NCBI RefSeq assembly: GCF_001544475.1
Contig: NZ_FCNW02000033.1
Coordinates: 1-64,000, forward strand
Source: Caballeronia humi
Lineage (GTDB): Bacteria > Pseudomonadota > Gammaproteobacteria > Burkholderiales > Burkholderiaceae
DNA length: 64,000 nucleotides
Direction of reading: 5' to 3'
Part shown: positions 26,509 to 35,341 of the stretch, in pieces
Numbering within the stretch: position 1 is the stretch's first letter
Layout of the letters: every line of letters begins with the position of its first letter
Program-made: the position numbers and the translations under genes
The notes under the pieces: model-generated
Database searches by the model: none
Seen by the model: only the letters and a program-made list of their open reading frames with translations
What the model was told of the DNA's origin: nothing

Positions 26509-26854
26509 CGGGGTCCTCAAACAAAGGCGCCGGTCGAGTCCGGCGATAGGCCGTCCAATATAAACACTCCCGTCATTCTTGTCTTTTCCGCTCAGAAAAC
26601 GCGGCGTCCGCAGCTTGCAATGACTATCGCGCGGACCTTGCAAAAAGGGACTGAGGGTTCGCGTACAGACTTCCATCGCCGTCGGCGCGAAGCTGTAACC
26701 ACTCGCTCGGCAACACGGAATCACGGCCTTCCTGCAAGGCAGCACGCGCGGGAAAGCGCCAGGTCCGCAGCGCCCTTTCGACGATGAAATATTGGCGCGT
26801 TTATTGCATCGATCCTGACGCCTCGTACCGTCAGAAACACGATCGACGCATGCC
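26509..26854. other. divergent intergenic region
   Basis: No gene is visible. The region separates two divergent genes and must hold both promoters. GATGAAATA (26783-26791) and TATTGCATC (26802-26810) form a near-perfect inverted repeat (8 of 9) 45 bases before the start at 26855 and may be an operator. Confidence 0.4.
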
Positions 26855-27310
26855 ATGAAACAGCGCCTTCTAAACCTCGCGACCGCGCTCGCCACGACAA
26901 GCGCCGCCATTGCGGCCGTCGCCCCCGCCACGTCATACGGGCACGCGCTCGATCGGCCGCTCGATTGCAAGTCGAGTGCGCACACGTTCATCGCGCCGCT
27001 TGTCAACGCGCGCTATATCGAGACGACGCCGATGCGCGTCGAGTCGAACTCTGTCAACGCGTTCCGCCCGACGCATGGCAGCGATCTCACTGCGTTCGGC
27101 TTTCGCGTGTACGCCGTGCTCGGCTACGAACGCGACGACGCGATGTTCAAGAAGGGCAGCGGGCAGCCGCTGACCGATTCGGCTTACGGCGTCGTGGTGA
27201 CGGGGCCCGCCGAGCAGGTCGAGGAGCGCGTGCGGGCGTCGGGCAGCGATGCGGTCGTGCATTCCGTGGTGCCGCTCGTGCTGACGGCGGTGTTTTGCGG
27301 CAAGGGGTAG
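26855..27310 (+). CDS. small exported protein of unknown function
   Basis: The 151-residue product has a signal peptide (MKQRLLNLATALATTSAAI) and a mature domain with DCKSSAHTFIAPLV, a central FRPTHGSDL and a C-terminal VFCGKG. The two Cys near the ends of the mature domain could form a disulfide. No family was recognised. A ribosome site is not obvious. It stands 95 bases before the SDR gene on the same strand and could be co-transcribed with it. Confidence 0.65.
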   Translation: MKQRLLNLATALATTSAAIAAVAPATSYGHALDRPLDCKSSAHTFIAPLVNARYIETTPMRVESNSVNAFRPTHGSDLTAFGFRVYAVLGYERDDAMFKKGSGQPLTDSAYGVVVTGPAEQVEERVRASGSDAVVHSVVPLVLTAVFCGKG

Positions 27311-27405
27311 ACGCGATCGTAAGCTCCTTTCCCCGTGTGCATGACGCCCAAAGTTGGTAATGTCCAACCTTCGGCACAGCGTGCAACAACACGGAGAAGA
27401 CGGCA

Positions 27406-28167
27406 ATGTCAGAAGGAAGCAACGAACGTATCGCAATCGTGACGGGCGCGGGGTCCGGTATCGGCCGGGCCGCGGCGCTGGCACTGCTTGGCGACGGCTG
27501 GCGCGTCGCGCTCGCCGGCCGCCGGCCCGAGCCGCTGGAAGCGGTGATCAAGGAATCGAACGCGCAAGACCGCGCGCTCGCCGTCCCGACCGATGTCTCC
27601 GACCCGGCGTCGGTCGCGCGTCTTTTCTCGGCGGTCGTGGAACGCTTCGGCCGGGTCGATGTGCTCTTCAATAACGCCGGCGTGAGCAATCCGCCCGGCC
27701 CGTTCGAGGACTGGACGCCCGAGCAATGGAAGGGCGTCGTCGACATCAATCTCAACGGGATGTTCTACTGCATCCAGGCCGCGTTTCGCGTGATGCGCGA
27801 TCAAAACCCACGCGGCGGCCGCATCATCAACAACGGTTCGATTTCGGCGACCGCGCCGCGTCCCAATTCGATGGCCTACACCGCGACCAAGCACGCCGTC
27901 GAAGGACTCACGAAAACCGCCTCGCTCGACGGCCGCAAATACGACATCGCGGTCGGACAGATCGACGTAGGCAATGCGCGCACCGAGTTGTCGCAGCGCA
28001 TGGAGAAGGGCGTGCCGCAGGCGAACGGTGAAATCGCCGCCGAGCCGATGATGGACGTGCGCTTCGTCGGCCAGTCGGTGCTTTACATGGCGAACCTGCC
28101 GCTCGAGGCGAACGTGCTGTTCCACACCGTGATGGCGACGAAGATGCCGTTCGTGGGGCGCGGCTAA
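27406..28167 (+). CDS. short-chain dehydrogenase/reductase (SDR) family protein
   Basis: The 253-residue classical SDR has the nucleotide-binding motif [12 protein letters not shown] (about residues 12-23), NNAGVSNP (about 90) and the catalytic Tyr/Lys in [14 protein letters not shown] catalytic Ser is supplied by NGSIS. The Arg in the motif RRP after strand 2 fits NADP(H) preference. It oxidises or reduces an alcohol/ketone of unknown identity. ACGGAGAAGA precedes the ATG. It is probably cytosolic, and substrate cannot be deduced from context. Confidence 0.9.
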   Translation: MSEGSNERIAIVTGAGSGIGRAAALALLGDGWRVALAGRRPEPLEAVIKESNAQDRALAVPTDVSDPASVARLFSAVVERFGRVDVLFNNAGVSNPPGPFEDWTPEQWKGVVDINLNGMFYCIQAAFRVMRDQNPRGGRIINNGSISATAPRPNSMAYTATKHAVEGLTKTASLDGRKYDIAVGQIDVGNARTELSQRMEKGVPQANGEIAAEPMMDVRFVGQSVLYMANLPLEANVLFHTVMATKMPFVGRG

Positions 28168-28171
28168 GGCA

Positions 28172-28402
28172 TCAAGCCGTTCGGTACCATACGCGGATGC
28201 CCGAATACCAGTGACTGACGCTGGTATCGTCGCCAGCGCCGAACGTCGAGAGGCTCTCGACGTTCAGTACGTCGATACCGTGCTCCGCGATCCATGCGTT
28301 CGCCCGCTCGACGAGTGCCGCGCCGTTCTCGTACACGTTTCCCTTGATCAGGTGATGCTGCACCACTTGCCGCTCGAAGTCTTCGAAGGCGATTTTCGGC
28401 AT
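28172..28402 (-). CDS. small conserved hypothetical protein
   Basis: The 76-residue product (MPKIAFEDFERQVVQHHLIK, then a region with ALVERANAWIAEHGIDVLNVE and VWYRTA at the end) looks globular and has a good ribosome site (GGAG 6 bases before ATG 28402). It is convergent with the SDR gene, 4 bases apart, and divergent from acoR. No family or catalytic motif was recognised. Confidence 0.7.
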   Translation of the reverse strand: MPKIAFEDFERQVVQHHLIKGNVYENGAALVERANAWIAEHGIDVLNVESLSTFGAGDDTSVSHWYSGIRVWYRTA

Positions 28403-28650
28403 GTTGTCTCCTGGCTTTCCGGTCGGATTTTTCTTATGGCTTTCAGTCTATCAAAGGCGTCGGGGCGCTGACATGTCGCGCGCGTCCGCTTTCGTGTGAC
28501 TTAAGCATTCACTTCGATGCGGTTTGCCCCAACGTACGCACAGTCGGCTACAGTAGGAGTCCCGTCCCAAAAATCGGCCGAGGCGGAACGAGGTGCTCCA
28601 AGAAGCGCCCGAGCCGCGCCGCACGGGCAGGAGACACCAAGGAGAGCACG

Positions 28651-30651
28651 ATGGACATGCGGCAACGCAAGCACATCGAGGCGGTAGTCGAAGCGACCAC
28701 GCGCACCCCGCCGATGGTCGCGGCGCGCACGCACGAAGCGATCATCGAGTCTTCGTGGCGGCGCTGCGTGCATCAGTACGGCCTCGACCCGTCGCGGATG
28801 CAGGAGGCGCGCATCCTGCCGCAGACGCGGCTGCGCGAGCACCAGCAGCGTATCGACGACTTCGCCCGCATCGCCCGGCACGGCCTTCAGACGCTTTACA
28901 GCCAGGTGGCCGGGTTGGGCTACGTCGTGTTGCTGACCGACGCGCAAGGCGTGACGGTCGACTACCTCGGCGACGCCAATACCGACGCAAGCCTGCGCCG
29001 CGCGGGCCTCTACCTCGGCGCGCAGTGGAGCGAGAATGGCGCGGGGACGTGCGCCGTCGGCACGGCGCTCGCGACGGGCCAGGCGCTGACCGTCCACCAG
29101 ATCGACCATTTCGATGCTACGCATATCCCGCTGACCTGCACCGCCGCGCCGCTCTTCGATTCGCACGGCAGTCTCACCGCGATCCTCGATATTTCCGCGC
29201 TGACGTCGCCGCAGGCGCGCGAGAGCCAGAGCCTCGCGCTGCAACTCGTGCGCGTCGCGGCGAGCCGGATCGAGAACGCCAATTTTTTGCGCACGCATCG
29301 GCAGGACTGGATTCTGAAGCTCAACGCCTCGCCGGAATTCGTCGACGTCGATCCGGAATTTCTCGTCGCGCTCGATGCGAGCGGGCGCGTTGTCGGGCAT
29401 AACCGGCGCGCGCACGAAATGCTCGCCGCCGAAGTCGGGCAGAGCGGCGTGCCGCTGACGCCGCTGATCGGCGTGCGTTTCGAAGCGCTGTTCGACACGC
29501 GGCTCGAAGACCTCGGGCGCTTCGTCTATTCGCGTCCGAGTGAATTGCGCGCGTTGGCGCTCTCGCGCAGCGGCGCGTTGCTGTACTTGAGCGTGATGCC
29601 GCCCGCGCCGCTCTGGCAGCCGAACGCGAGCGCCACGCGCGACGCGGCCCGCGCGATGAAAATCCCCGCGCCGCTCGCTGCGCTGTGCGGCGGCGATGCT
29701 GCGCTGGAACGCCAGCTCGAACGCGCGGCCAAACTCGTCGATTCGCCGATCAACCTGCTGATCAACGGCGAGACTGGCTCCGGCAAGGAATATTTCGCGA
29801 AGGCCCTGCATCAGTCGAGCGCGCGGCGCGGCGGGCCGTTCATCGCGGTGAACTGCGCGGCGATTCCTGAGACGCTGATCGAAAGCGAATTGTTCGGGCA
29901 TCTGCCGAACAGCTTCTCCGGCGCGGGGCCGAAGGGCAAACGCGGTCTTATCCAGGAAGCAGACGGTGGCACCCTCTTTCTCGATGAAATCGGCGACATG
30001 CCGCGCGAACTGCAATCGCGCCTCTTGCGCGTGCTGGCGGAAGGCGAAGTGCTGTCGATCGGGGCGTCGCGGCCGGTGTCGGTGGACGTGCGCGTTATCT
30101 CGGCGACGCATCATCCGCTGGACGCGCTCGTCGAAAGCGGTCGGTTCCGCGAGGATCTGTACTACCGGCTGAACGGCGCGCGCTTCGCGCTGCCGCCGCT
30201 TCGTGAAAGGAGCGACCTCGACTGGCTGATTCAGAAGCTTCTGAAAGATCTTTCGGGCGCGACGGTCACGTTGTCGGAGGCGGCACGCGAGCGGCTGCAT
30301 CGGCATGGGTGGCCGGGGAATCTGCGGGAGCTGTGCAATGTGCTTCAGTACGCGCGGGCGGTCTGCACCGATGCGCATATCGAAGTGGACGATCTTCCGG
30401 AGAACCTGTCGACGGCCAAGCCGACGCAAGCGGCTAAGCCAGCGCTGCCCGCCGCGAGCGCTCCCATCGATGAATTCGATCCGCATCTCTTGCCGCCCGA
30501 AGGCATGCTGCTGATGCAGTATCTGCGCGCGGCGAGCTGGAACCTGAGCGCGGTCGCGCGGCAGATCGGCGTAAGCCGGATGACGCTGTATCGGCGGATG
30601 GCGCGCTATGGCATCCGTTCGCCCAATCAGCGTGATACAGGCGTGCACTGA
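28651..30651 (+). CDS. acoR: sigma-54-dependent acetoin catabolism activator AcoR
   Basis: The 666-residue protein has an N-terminal GAF-type sensor (about residues 70-220; GYVVLLTDAQGVTVDYLGD; WSENGAGTCAVGTALATG), an AAA+ domain with Walker A GETGSGKE and Walker B GGTLFLDEIGDMP, and a Fis-type HTH at the end (NLSAVARQIGVSRMTLYRRM). The loop that contacts sigma-54, normally GAFTGA, reads NSFSGA here; F is kept but the first G and the T are changed. AGGAGA precedes the ATG. It lies directly upstream of and in line with the acoXABC genes, whose promoter has a -24/-12 sequence, so it should activate them in response to acetoin or a derivative. Confidence 0.92.
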   Translation: MDMRQRKHIEAVVEATTRTPPMVAARTHEAIIESSWRRCVHQYGLDPSRMQEARILPQTRLREHQQRIDDFARIARHGLQTLYSQVAGLGYVVLLTDAQGVTVDYLGDANTDASLRRAGLYLGAQWSENGAGTCAVGTALATGQALTVHQIDHFDATHIPLTCTAAPLFDSHGSLTAILDISALTSPQARESQSLALQLVRVAASRIENANFLRTHRQDWILKLNASPEFVDVDPEFLVALDASGRVVGHNRRAHEMLAAEVGQSGVPLTPLIGVRFEALFDTRLEDLGRFVYSRPSELRALALSRSGALLYLSVMPPAPLWQPNASATRDAARAMKIPAPLAALCGGDAALERQLERAAKLVDSPINLLINGETGSGKEYFAKALHQSSARRGGPFIAVNCAAIPETLIESELFGHLPNSFSGAGPKGKRGLIQEADGGTLFLDEIGDMPRELQSRLLRVLAEGEVLSIGASRPVSVDVRVISATHHPLDALVESGRFREDLYYRLNGARFALPPLRERSDLDWLIQKLLKDLSGATVTLSEAARERLHRHGWPGNLRELCNVLQYARAVCTDAHIEVDDLPENLSTAKPTQAAKPALPAASAPIDEFDPHLLPPEGMLLMQYLRAASWNLSAVARQIGVSRMTLYRRMARYGIRSPNQRDTGVH

Positions 30652-30683
30652 GCGTTACGCCTGTACTCCCCGCGATACATCTG

Positions 30684-30707
30684 CCGCTGTGACACCTGTC
30701 ACAGCGG
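30684..30707. promoter_or_regulatory. palindromic upstream activator site, probable AcoR site
   Basis: CCGCTGTGACA and TGTCACAGCGG form perfect 11-bp arms around CC. The site centres about 93 bp upstream of the -24 element at 30788, the usual distance for an enhancer-binding protein. AcoR is the obvious candidate to bind it. Confidence 0.75.
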
Positions 30708-30786
30708 TCCTTCCTTCTGGCTGCCGATAGCCTCGATTCAAGCCTATTTCTGCGGGTAATCCCTCGACATTCGCACGTCTTCAGAT

Positions 30787-30801
30787 TGGCATAGCGCTTG
30801 C
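30787..30801 (+). promoter_or_regulatory. sigma-54 (-24/-12) promoter of the aco operon
   Basis: TTGGCATAGCGCTTGCC carries GG (30788-30789) and GC (30800-30801) at the required spacing and matches the consensus TGGCAC-N5-TTGC well. Transcription should start near 30813, 28 bases before acoX. Confidence 0.85.
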
Positions 30802-30840
30802 CTAGTACTCGGGCAAAACAAAGCTAGATGGAGACAACGC

Positions 30841-31905
30841 ATGCGCAGTCCCGCGCCGTCAAGGCCGCCGCTCGTCGGCATCATCGCGAATCCGATTTCG
30901 GCGCGTGACATCCGTCGCGTGATCGCGAACGCGAGCAGCCTGCAACTCGCCGATCGCGTCAGCATCGTGCTGCGCCTGCTCTCGGCGCTGGCGTCGTGCG
31001 GCATCGATCGCGTCGCGATGATGCCGGACCGCGAAGGCCTCAAAGTGATGCTCGAACGGCACTTGTCGCGGCGTCAGGGTCCGGATGCCGGGCTCGCCGC
31101 CGTCGACTGGCTCGACATGCCCGTCACCGCCCGCGTCGACGATACGTTTCGCGCCGCGCAACTGATGCGCGAAGCGGGCGCCGCCGCGATCATCGTGCTC
31201 GGCGGCGACGGCACGCATCGCGCGGTGGTCCGCGAGTGCGGCGCGGTGCCGGTCGCGGGCCTTTCGACCGGCACCAACAACGCGTTCCCCGAAATGCGCG
31301 AGCCGACCATCGCGGGCATCGCCGCCGGTCTCTACGCCGCCGGACGCATTCCCGCCGACGACGCGCTCCAGCGCAACAAACGCCTCGACATCACAATCCG
31401 CGACGCAAAAGGCAACGTGCGCAGCGACATCGCGCTCGTCGATGCCGTCATCTCGCACGAGCACTACATCGGCGCGCGGGCGCTCTGGAAGATCGACACG
31501 CTCGCTGCCGTCTACGTGTCCTACGCCGATCCGCAGGCGATCGGGCTTTCGGCGATCGCGGGCCTTCTGGAACCGGTCGGCCGGCATGAACCGGGCGGCT
31601 TGGCCGTCGAACTCGCCGCGCCCGGCGAAGGCGAATTCGAGCTGTGCGCGCCGATCGCGCCGGGCCTGATGCGCGCGGTGCCGATCGCCGGCTGGCAGCG
31701 TCTGCGCGATGGCATCCCGCAGCGCGTGCGCCAGCGCGCGGGCATCGTCGCGCTGGATGGCGAGCGCGAAATGGCTTTTGCCGCCAGCGACGAAGTGACC
31801 GTCACTCTGCGCGAAGGCGCCTTTAACAGCATCGACGTGGCCGCGTGCATGCGTTACGCGGCGCGCACGGGCCTGATGCGCCAGATGGCGCACGTGAAGC
31901 CCTGA
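30841..31905 (+). CDS. acoX: AcoX, ATP-NAD kinase-like protein of the acetoin operon
   Basis: The 354-residue protein has the NAD kinase-like signature VLGGDGTHRAVV (about residues 119-130) and GLSTGTNNAF, placing it in the ATP-NAD kinase superfamily, where AcoX proteins are encoded with acetoin dehydrogenase. Its exact role is unsettled; it may phosphorylate a cofactor or a small molecule. TGGAGAC precedes the ATG. It is the first gene after the sigma-54 promoter and lies 42 bases before acoA. Confidence 0.88.
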   Translation: MRSPAPSRPPLVGIIANPISARDIRRVIANASSLQLADRVSIVLRLLSALASCGIDRVAMMPDREGLKVMLERHLSRRQGPDAGLAAVDWLDMPVTARVDDTFRAAQLMREAGAAAIIVLGGDGTHRAVVRECGAVPVAGLSTGTNNAFPEMREPTIAGIAAGLYAAGRIPADDALQRNKRLDITIRDAKGNVRSDIALVDAVISHEHYIGARALWKIDTLAAVYVSYADPQAIGLSAIAGLLEPVGRHEPGGLAVELAAPGEGEFELCAPIAPGLMRAVPIAGWQRLRDGIPQRVRQRAGIVALDGEREMAFAASDEVTVTLREGAFNSIDVAACMRYAARTGLMRQMAHVKP

Positions 31906-31947
31906 ATCGTTTTTCCGCCCCACCCACTTCAAACGAAGGAGACAGAC

Positions 31948-32952
31948 ATGACAGTCCGTTCAACGCAGCAGGACGCAGGCGCGCTGCCGCTCGGCAAGGA
32001 GGAACTGCTGACGGTCTATCGCAAGATGCGCACGATCCGCGATTTCGAGGAGCGCCTGCACGTGGACTTCGGCCGCGGCGACATCCCGGGCTTCGTGCAT
32101 CTCTACGCCGGCGAGGAAGCGGCTGGCGTCGGCATCATCCATCACCTGACGGACGGCGACCGCATCGCGAGCACGCACCGCGGACACGGCCACTGCATCG
32201 CGAAGGGCGTCGATCCCGTCGCGATGATGAAGGAGATTTACGGCAAGAAAGGCGGCTCGTGCAACGGTAAGGGCGGCTCGATGCACATCGCCGATCTGTC
32301 GAAGGGGATGATGGGCGCGAACGGCATTCTCGGCGCGGGCGCGCCGCTCATCTGCGGCGCGGCGCTCGCGGCGAAGTTCCGCGGCAAGGGCGAAGTCGGC
32401 ATCACGTTCGCGGGCGATGGCGCGTCGAACCAGGGCACGTTCCTCGAAAGCCTGAATCTCGCGGCGGTGTGGAACCTGCCGGTGATCTTCGTGATCGAGA
32501 ACAACGGCTACGCGGAATCGACGTCGCGCGAGTACGGCACGGCAGTGGACAGCTACGTCGATCGCGCGGCGGGCTTCGGCATTCCGGGCGTGACGGTTGA
32601 TGGCACGGATTTCTTTGCGGTGCATGAAGCAGCGGGCGAAGTGATCCGGCGGGCGCGCGAAGGCGGCGGGCCGGCACTGCTTGAATGCAAGATGATCCGC
32701 TTCTACGGCCACTTCGAAGGCGATGCGCAGACGTATCGCGCACCGGGCGAACTCGACGATATCCGCTCTAACAAAGACTGCCTGAAGAAGTTTGCGCAGA
32801 CGGTAACGCAGGCGGAAGTGATCACGCGCGCCGAGCTGGATGCGATCGATCGCGATGTCGCCGTGCTGATCGAGCGCGCGGTGCAGGAGGCGAAGGACGC
32901 GCCGCAGCCCAGCGCGGCCGATCTGCTTACAGACGTGTACGTCAACTACTAA
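31948..32952 (+). CDS. acoA: acetoin dehydrogenase E1 alpha subunit
   Basis: The 334-residue protein is an E1-alpha of the 2-oxo acid dehydrogenase type. It has the thiamine diphosphate motif GDGASNQGTFLE ... NN (about residues 152-185), HRGHGHCIAKG and the active-site loop region FYGHFEGDAQTYR. With AcoB it cleaves acetoin to acetaldehyde and passes an acetyl group to the lipoyl domain of AcoC. GGAGACAGAC precedes the ATG. Downstream, 24 bases after the stop, begins a triple hairpin repeat. Confidence 0.93.
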   Translation: MTVRSTQQDAGALPLGKEELLTVYRKMRTIRDFEERLHVDFGRGDIPGFVHLYAGEEAAGVGIIHHLTDGDRIASTHRGHGHCIAKGVDPVAMMKEIYGKKGGSCNGKGGSMHIADLSKGMMGANGILGAGAPLICGAALAAKFRGKGEVGITFAGDGASNQGTFLESLNLAAVWNLPVIFVIENNGYAESTSREYGTAVDSYVDRAAGFGIPGVTVDGTDFFAVHEAAGEVIRRAREGGGPALLECKMIRFYGHFEGDAQTYRAPGELDDIRSNKDCLKKFAQTVTQAEVITRAELDAIDRDVAVLIERAVQEAKDAPQPSAADLLTDVYVNY

Positions 32953-32976
32953 ATCAGCGAAGACACGAAAACCTTT

Positions 32977-33123
32977 CATGGGACCAGAGTAAAGCGCTAA
33001 AGCGCCAACTCTGGTCGACCGCAGCTTGCATGGGACCAGAGTAAGGCGCTAAAGCGCCAACTCTGGTCGACCGCAGCTTGCATGGGACCAGAGTAAGGCG
33101 CTAAAGCGCCAACTCTGGTCGAC
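32977..33123. repeat. three tandem 52-bp hairpin repeats between acoA and acoB
   Basis: Three near-identical units start at 32977, 33029 and 33081, the last cut short by the acoB leader. Each contains GACCAGAGT and ACTCTGGTC as outer arms and GGCGCT/AGCGCC (first unit AGCGCT) as inner arms, so each RNA copy would fold into a long stem. Copies differ at one base. It looks like a REP/BIME-type intergenic repeat that has been amplified. Confidence 0.85.
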
Positions 33124-33135
33124 AGGAGACGAAAT

Positions 33136-34155
33136 ATGGCCCGCAAACTCAGCATGAAGATGGCAATCAACGAAGCCCTCGACCAGGAAATGACCCGCGA
33201 TCCGAGCGTGATCGTGCTCGGCGAGGATATCGTCGGCGGAGCAGGCGCCGATGGCGAGAAGGACGCGTGGGGCGGCGTGCTCGGCGTCACCAAGGGACTC
33301 TACGCGAAGCACGGCGACCGCCTGCTCGACACGCCGCTGTCGGAGTCTGCGTATGTCGGCGCGGCCATCGGCGCGGCTGCGTGCGGCATGCGGCCCGTCG
33401 CCGAGCTGATGTTCATCGACTTCATGGGCGTGTGCTTCGACCAGATATTCAACCAGGCCGCGAAGTTTCGCTACATGTTCGGCGGCAAGGCGGAGACGCC
33501 GGTCGTGATCCGCGCGATGGTCGGCGCCGGCTTTCGCGCGGCCGCGCAGCACAGCCAGATGCTCACGCCGCTGTTCACGCATATTCCGGGGCTCAAGGTG
33601 GTATGCCCGTCGACGCCGTATGACACCAAGGGTCTGCTGATCCAGGCGATCCGCGACAACGATCCCGTCATCTTCTGCGAGCACAAGAACCTGTACGGCT
33701 TCGAAGGCGAAGTTCCTGAGAACTCGTACGCGATCCCCTTCGGCGAAGCGAACATCGTGCGCGACGGCAAGGACGTGTCGATCGTCACCTACGGCCTGAT
33801 GGTGCATCGCGCGCTCGAAGCGGCCGCGACGCTCGCGAAAGAGGGCATCGAAGCGGAAATCGTCGATTTGCGTACACTCTCGCCGCTCGATATCGATACG
33901 GTGCTGGAAAGCGTCGAGAACACGGGGCGGCTCGTCGTGGTCGATGAAGCGAGTCCGCGTTGCAACATCGCCACCGATATCTCCGCTCAGGTTTCGCAGC
34001 AGGCGTTCGGCGCGCTGAAGGCGGGCATCCAGATGGTCGCTCCGCCGCATACACCGGTGCCGTTCTCGCCGACGCTCGAGGATCTCTACATACCGAGCGC
34101 CGCGCATATCGTGGAAGCCGTGCGCAAGACGATGAACAAAGGAGGGTCGCACTAA
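33136..34155 (+). CDS. acoB: acetoin dehydrogenase E1 beta subunit
   Basis: The 339-residue protein is an E1-beta transketolase-like subunit (MKMAINEALDQEMTRD, VLGEDIVGGAGADG, DTPLSESAYVGAAIG, AQHSQML, VTYGLMVHRALEAA, VVDEASPRCN). It forms the alpha2-beta2 E1 with AcoA. AGGAG lies 6 bases before the ATG, just after the hairpin repeats. Its stop codon overlaps the start of acoC by one base (TAATG). A dedicated E3 (dihydrolipoamide dehydrogenase) is not encoded in the cluster. Confidence 0.93.
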   Translation: MARKLSMKMAINEALDQEMTRDPSVIVLGEDIVGGAGADGEKDAWGGVLGVTKGLYAKHGDRLLDTPLSESAYVGAAIGAAACGMRPVAELMFIDFMGVCFDQIFNQAAKFRYMFGGKAETPVVIRAMVGAGFRAAAQHSQMLTPLFTHIPGLKVVCPSTPYDTKGLLIQAIRDNDPVIFCEHKNLYGFEGEVPENSYAIPFGEANIVRDGKDVSIVTYGLMVHRALEAAATLAKEGIEAEIVDLRTLSPLDIDTVLESVENTGRLVVVDEASPRCNIATDISAQVSQQAFGALKAGIQMVAPPHTPVPFSPTLEDLYIPSAAHIVEAVRKTMNKGGSH

Positions 34156-35267
34156 TGTCCGAGATCACACCGATCGTGATGCCGAAGTGGGGCCTGTCGA
34201 TGAAGGAAGGCACGGTGAACGCGTGGCTCGTCGATGAGGGCGCGCAGATTTCCGTCGGCCTGCCGATCCTCGATGTGGAAACCGACAAGATCGCCAACGC
34301 CGTCGAGGCGCCGGATGCGGGCACGCTACGTCGCAAGGTCGCGGCGGAGGGCGACGTGCTGCCGGTGAAGGCGCTGCTCGGCGTGCTCGCGCCGTCCGAA
34401 GTGAGCGACGCCGACATCGAAGCGTACATCGCCGCATACGAAACCCCGCCCGACGACGAAGGCAGCGACGATGAAGCCGCCGCCGCGTATCACTTCATCG
34501 AAGTCGACGGCATCCGCGTGCGTTATGCGAGCCGCGGCGAAGTCGGCAAGACCGTGCTCTTCATCCACGGCTTCGGCGGCGATCTCGACAACTGGCTCTT
34601 CAATCTCGATGCCATCGCGGAGAAGAACAAGGTCGTCGCGCTCGATCTGCCGGCGCATGGGCAATCGACGCCCAGGCTGCCCGGCACGACGCTCGAAGAT
34701 CTCGCACAGTTCGTACTGCGCTTCATGGACGCACTCGATATCGGCGAGGCACATCTCGTCGGGCATTCGATGGGCGGTGGCGTGGCGGCGCAACTGGCCG
34801 TCGATGCGCCGGGGCGCGTGCTCTCGGTGGCGTTGATCTCGCCGGCGGGGCTCGGCGACGAGGTCAACAACGGCTACACGGAAGGTTTCGTGAACGCGCA
34901 GTCGCGGCGCGATCTGAAGCCGGTGGTCGAGCTGCTGTTCGCGGACCCGGGGCTCGTGAGCCGCCAGATGCTCGACGATCTGCTGAAGTACAAGCGGCTC
35001 GACGGCGTGAGCGAAGCGCTCGCGGCGCTGGGCGGTAGTCTCTTCGGCGACGGTCGGCAAAAGGCGCTGCCGGGCGCGAAGCTCGGCGCGACGGGCAAGC
35101 CGGTGCTCGTAGTGTGGGGCGCGCAGGATCGCATCATTCCGGCCGCGCACGCCGCGAACGCGCCGGCGGGCGCGACCGTCAAGGTCTTCGACGACGCCGG
35201 GCACATGAGTCAGATGGAGAAGGCCAATGACGTCAATGCGCTGTTGAAGAAGCATCTGGCGGGGTAA
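34155..35267 (+). CDS. acoC: acetoin dehydrogenase E2, lipoyl-acetyltransferase of alpha/beta-hydrolase type
   Basis: The 370-residue protein carries an N-terminal lipoyl domain (MPKWGLSMKEGTVNAWLVDE; the lipoylated Lys lies in VETDKIAN, about residue 43), a short acidic linker (DDEGSDDEAAAA), then an alpha/beta-hydrolase fold (FIHGFGGDLDNW, nucleophile elbow GHSMGGG, DAGHMSQMEK). This is the known architecture of AcoC, which transfers the acetyl group to CoA. It starts within the acoB stop codon behind GGAGGG. A hairpin follows the stop. Confidence 0.94.
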   Translation: MSEITPIVMPKWGLSMKEGTVNAWLVDEGAQISVGLPILDVETDKIANAVEAPDAGTLRRKVAAEGDVLPVKALLGVLAPSEVSDADIEAYIAAYETPPDDEGSDDEAAAAYHFIEVDGIRVRYASRGEVGKTVLFIHGFGGDLDNWLFNLDAIAEKNKVVALDLPAHGQSTPRLPGTTLEDLAQFVLRFMDALDIGEAHLVGHSMGGGVAAQLAVDAPGRVLSVALISPAGLGDEVNNGYTEGFVNAQSRRDLKPVVELLFADPGLVSRQMLDDLLKYKRLDGVSEALAALGGSLFGDGRQKALPGAKLGATGKPVLVVWGAQDRIIPAAHAANAPAGATVKVFDDAGHMSQMEKANDVNALLKKHLAG

Positions 35268-35273
35268 GAGGAG

Positions 35274-35301
35274 AGCGGACGTGGTTTGCGCCACGTCCGC
35301 T
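35274..35301 (+). terminator. hairpin after acoC
   Basis: AGCGGACGTGG and CCACGTCCGCT form a perfect 11-bp stem with a 6-base loop. Only a broken U-tract (GTTCTTCG) follows, so it may terminate partially, or protect the acoC 3' end while allowing some read-through into the lipoate ligase-like gene. Confidence 0.65.
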
Positions 35302-35341
35302 GTTCTTCGTTACCCTATTTGCTTTCGCCTGGCGCTTGATC

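Noticed and set aside
32977-33123. CRISPR array interpretation of the three tandem repeats
   Set aside because: The units are contiguous without variable spacers and each is internally palindromic, so they are hairpin repeats and not CRISPR.
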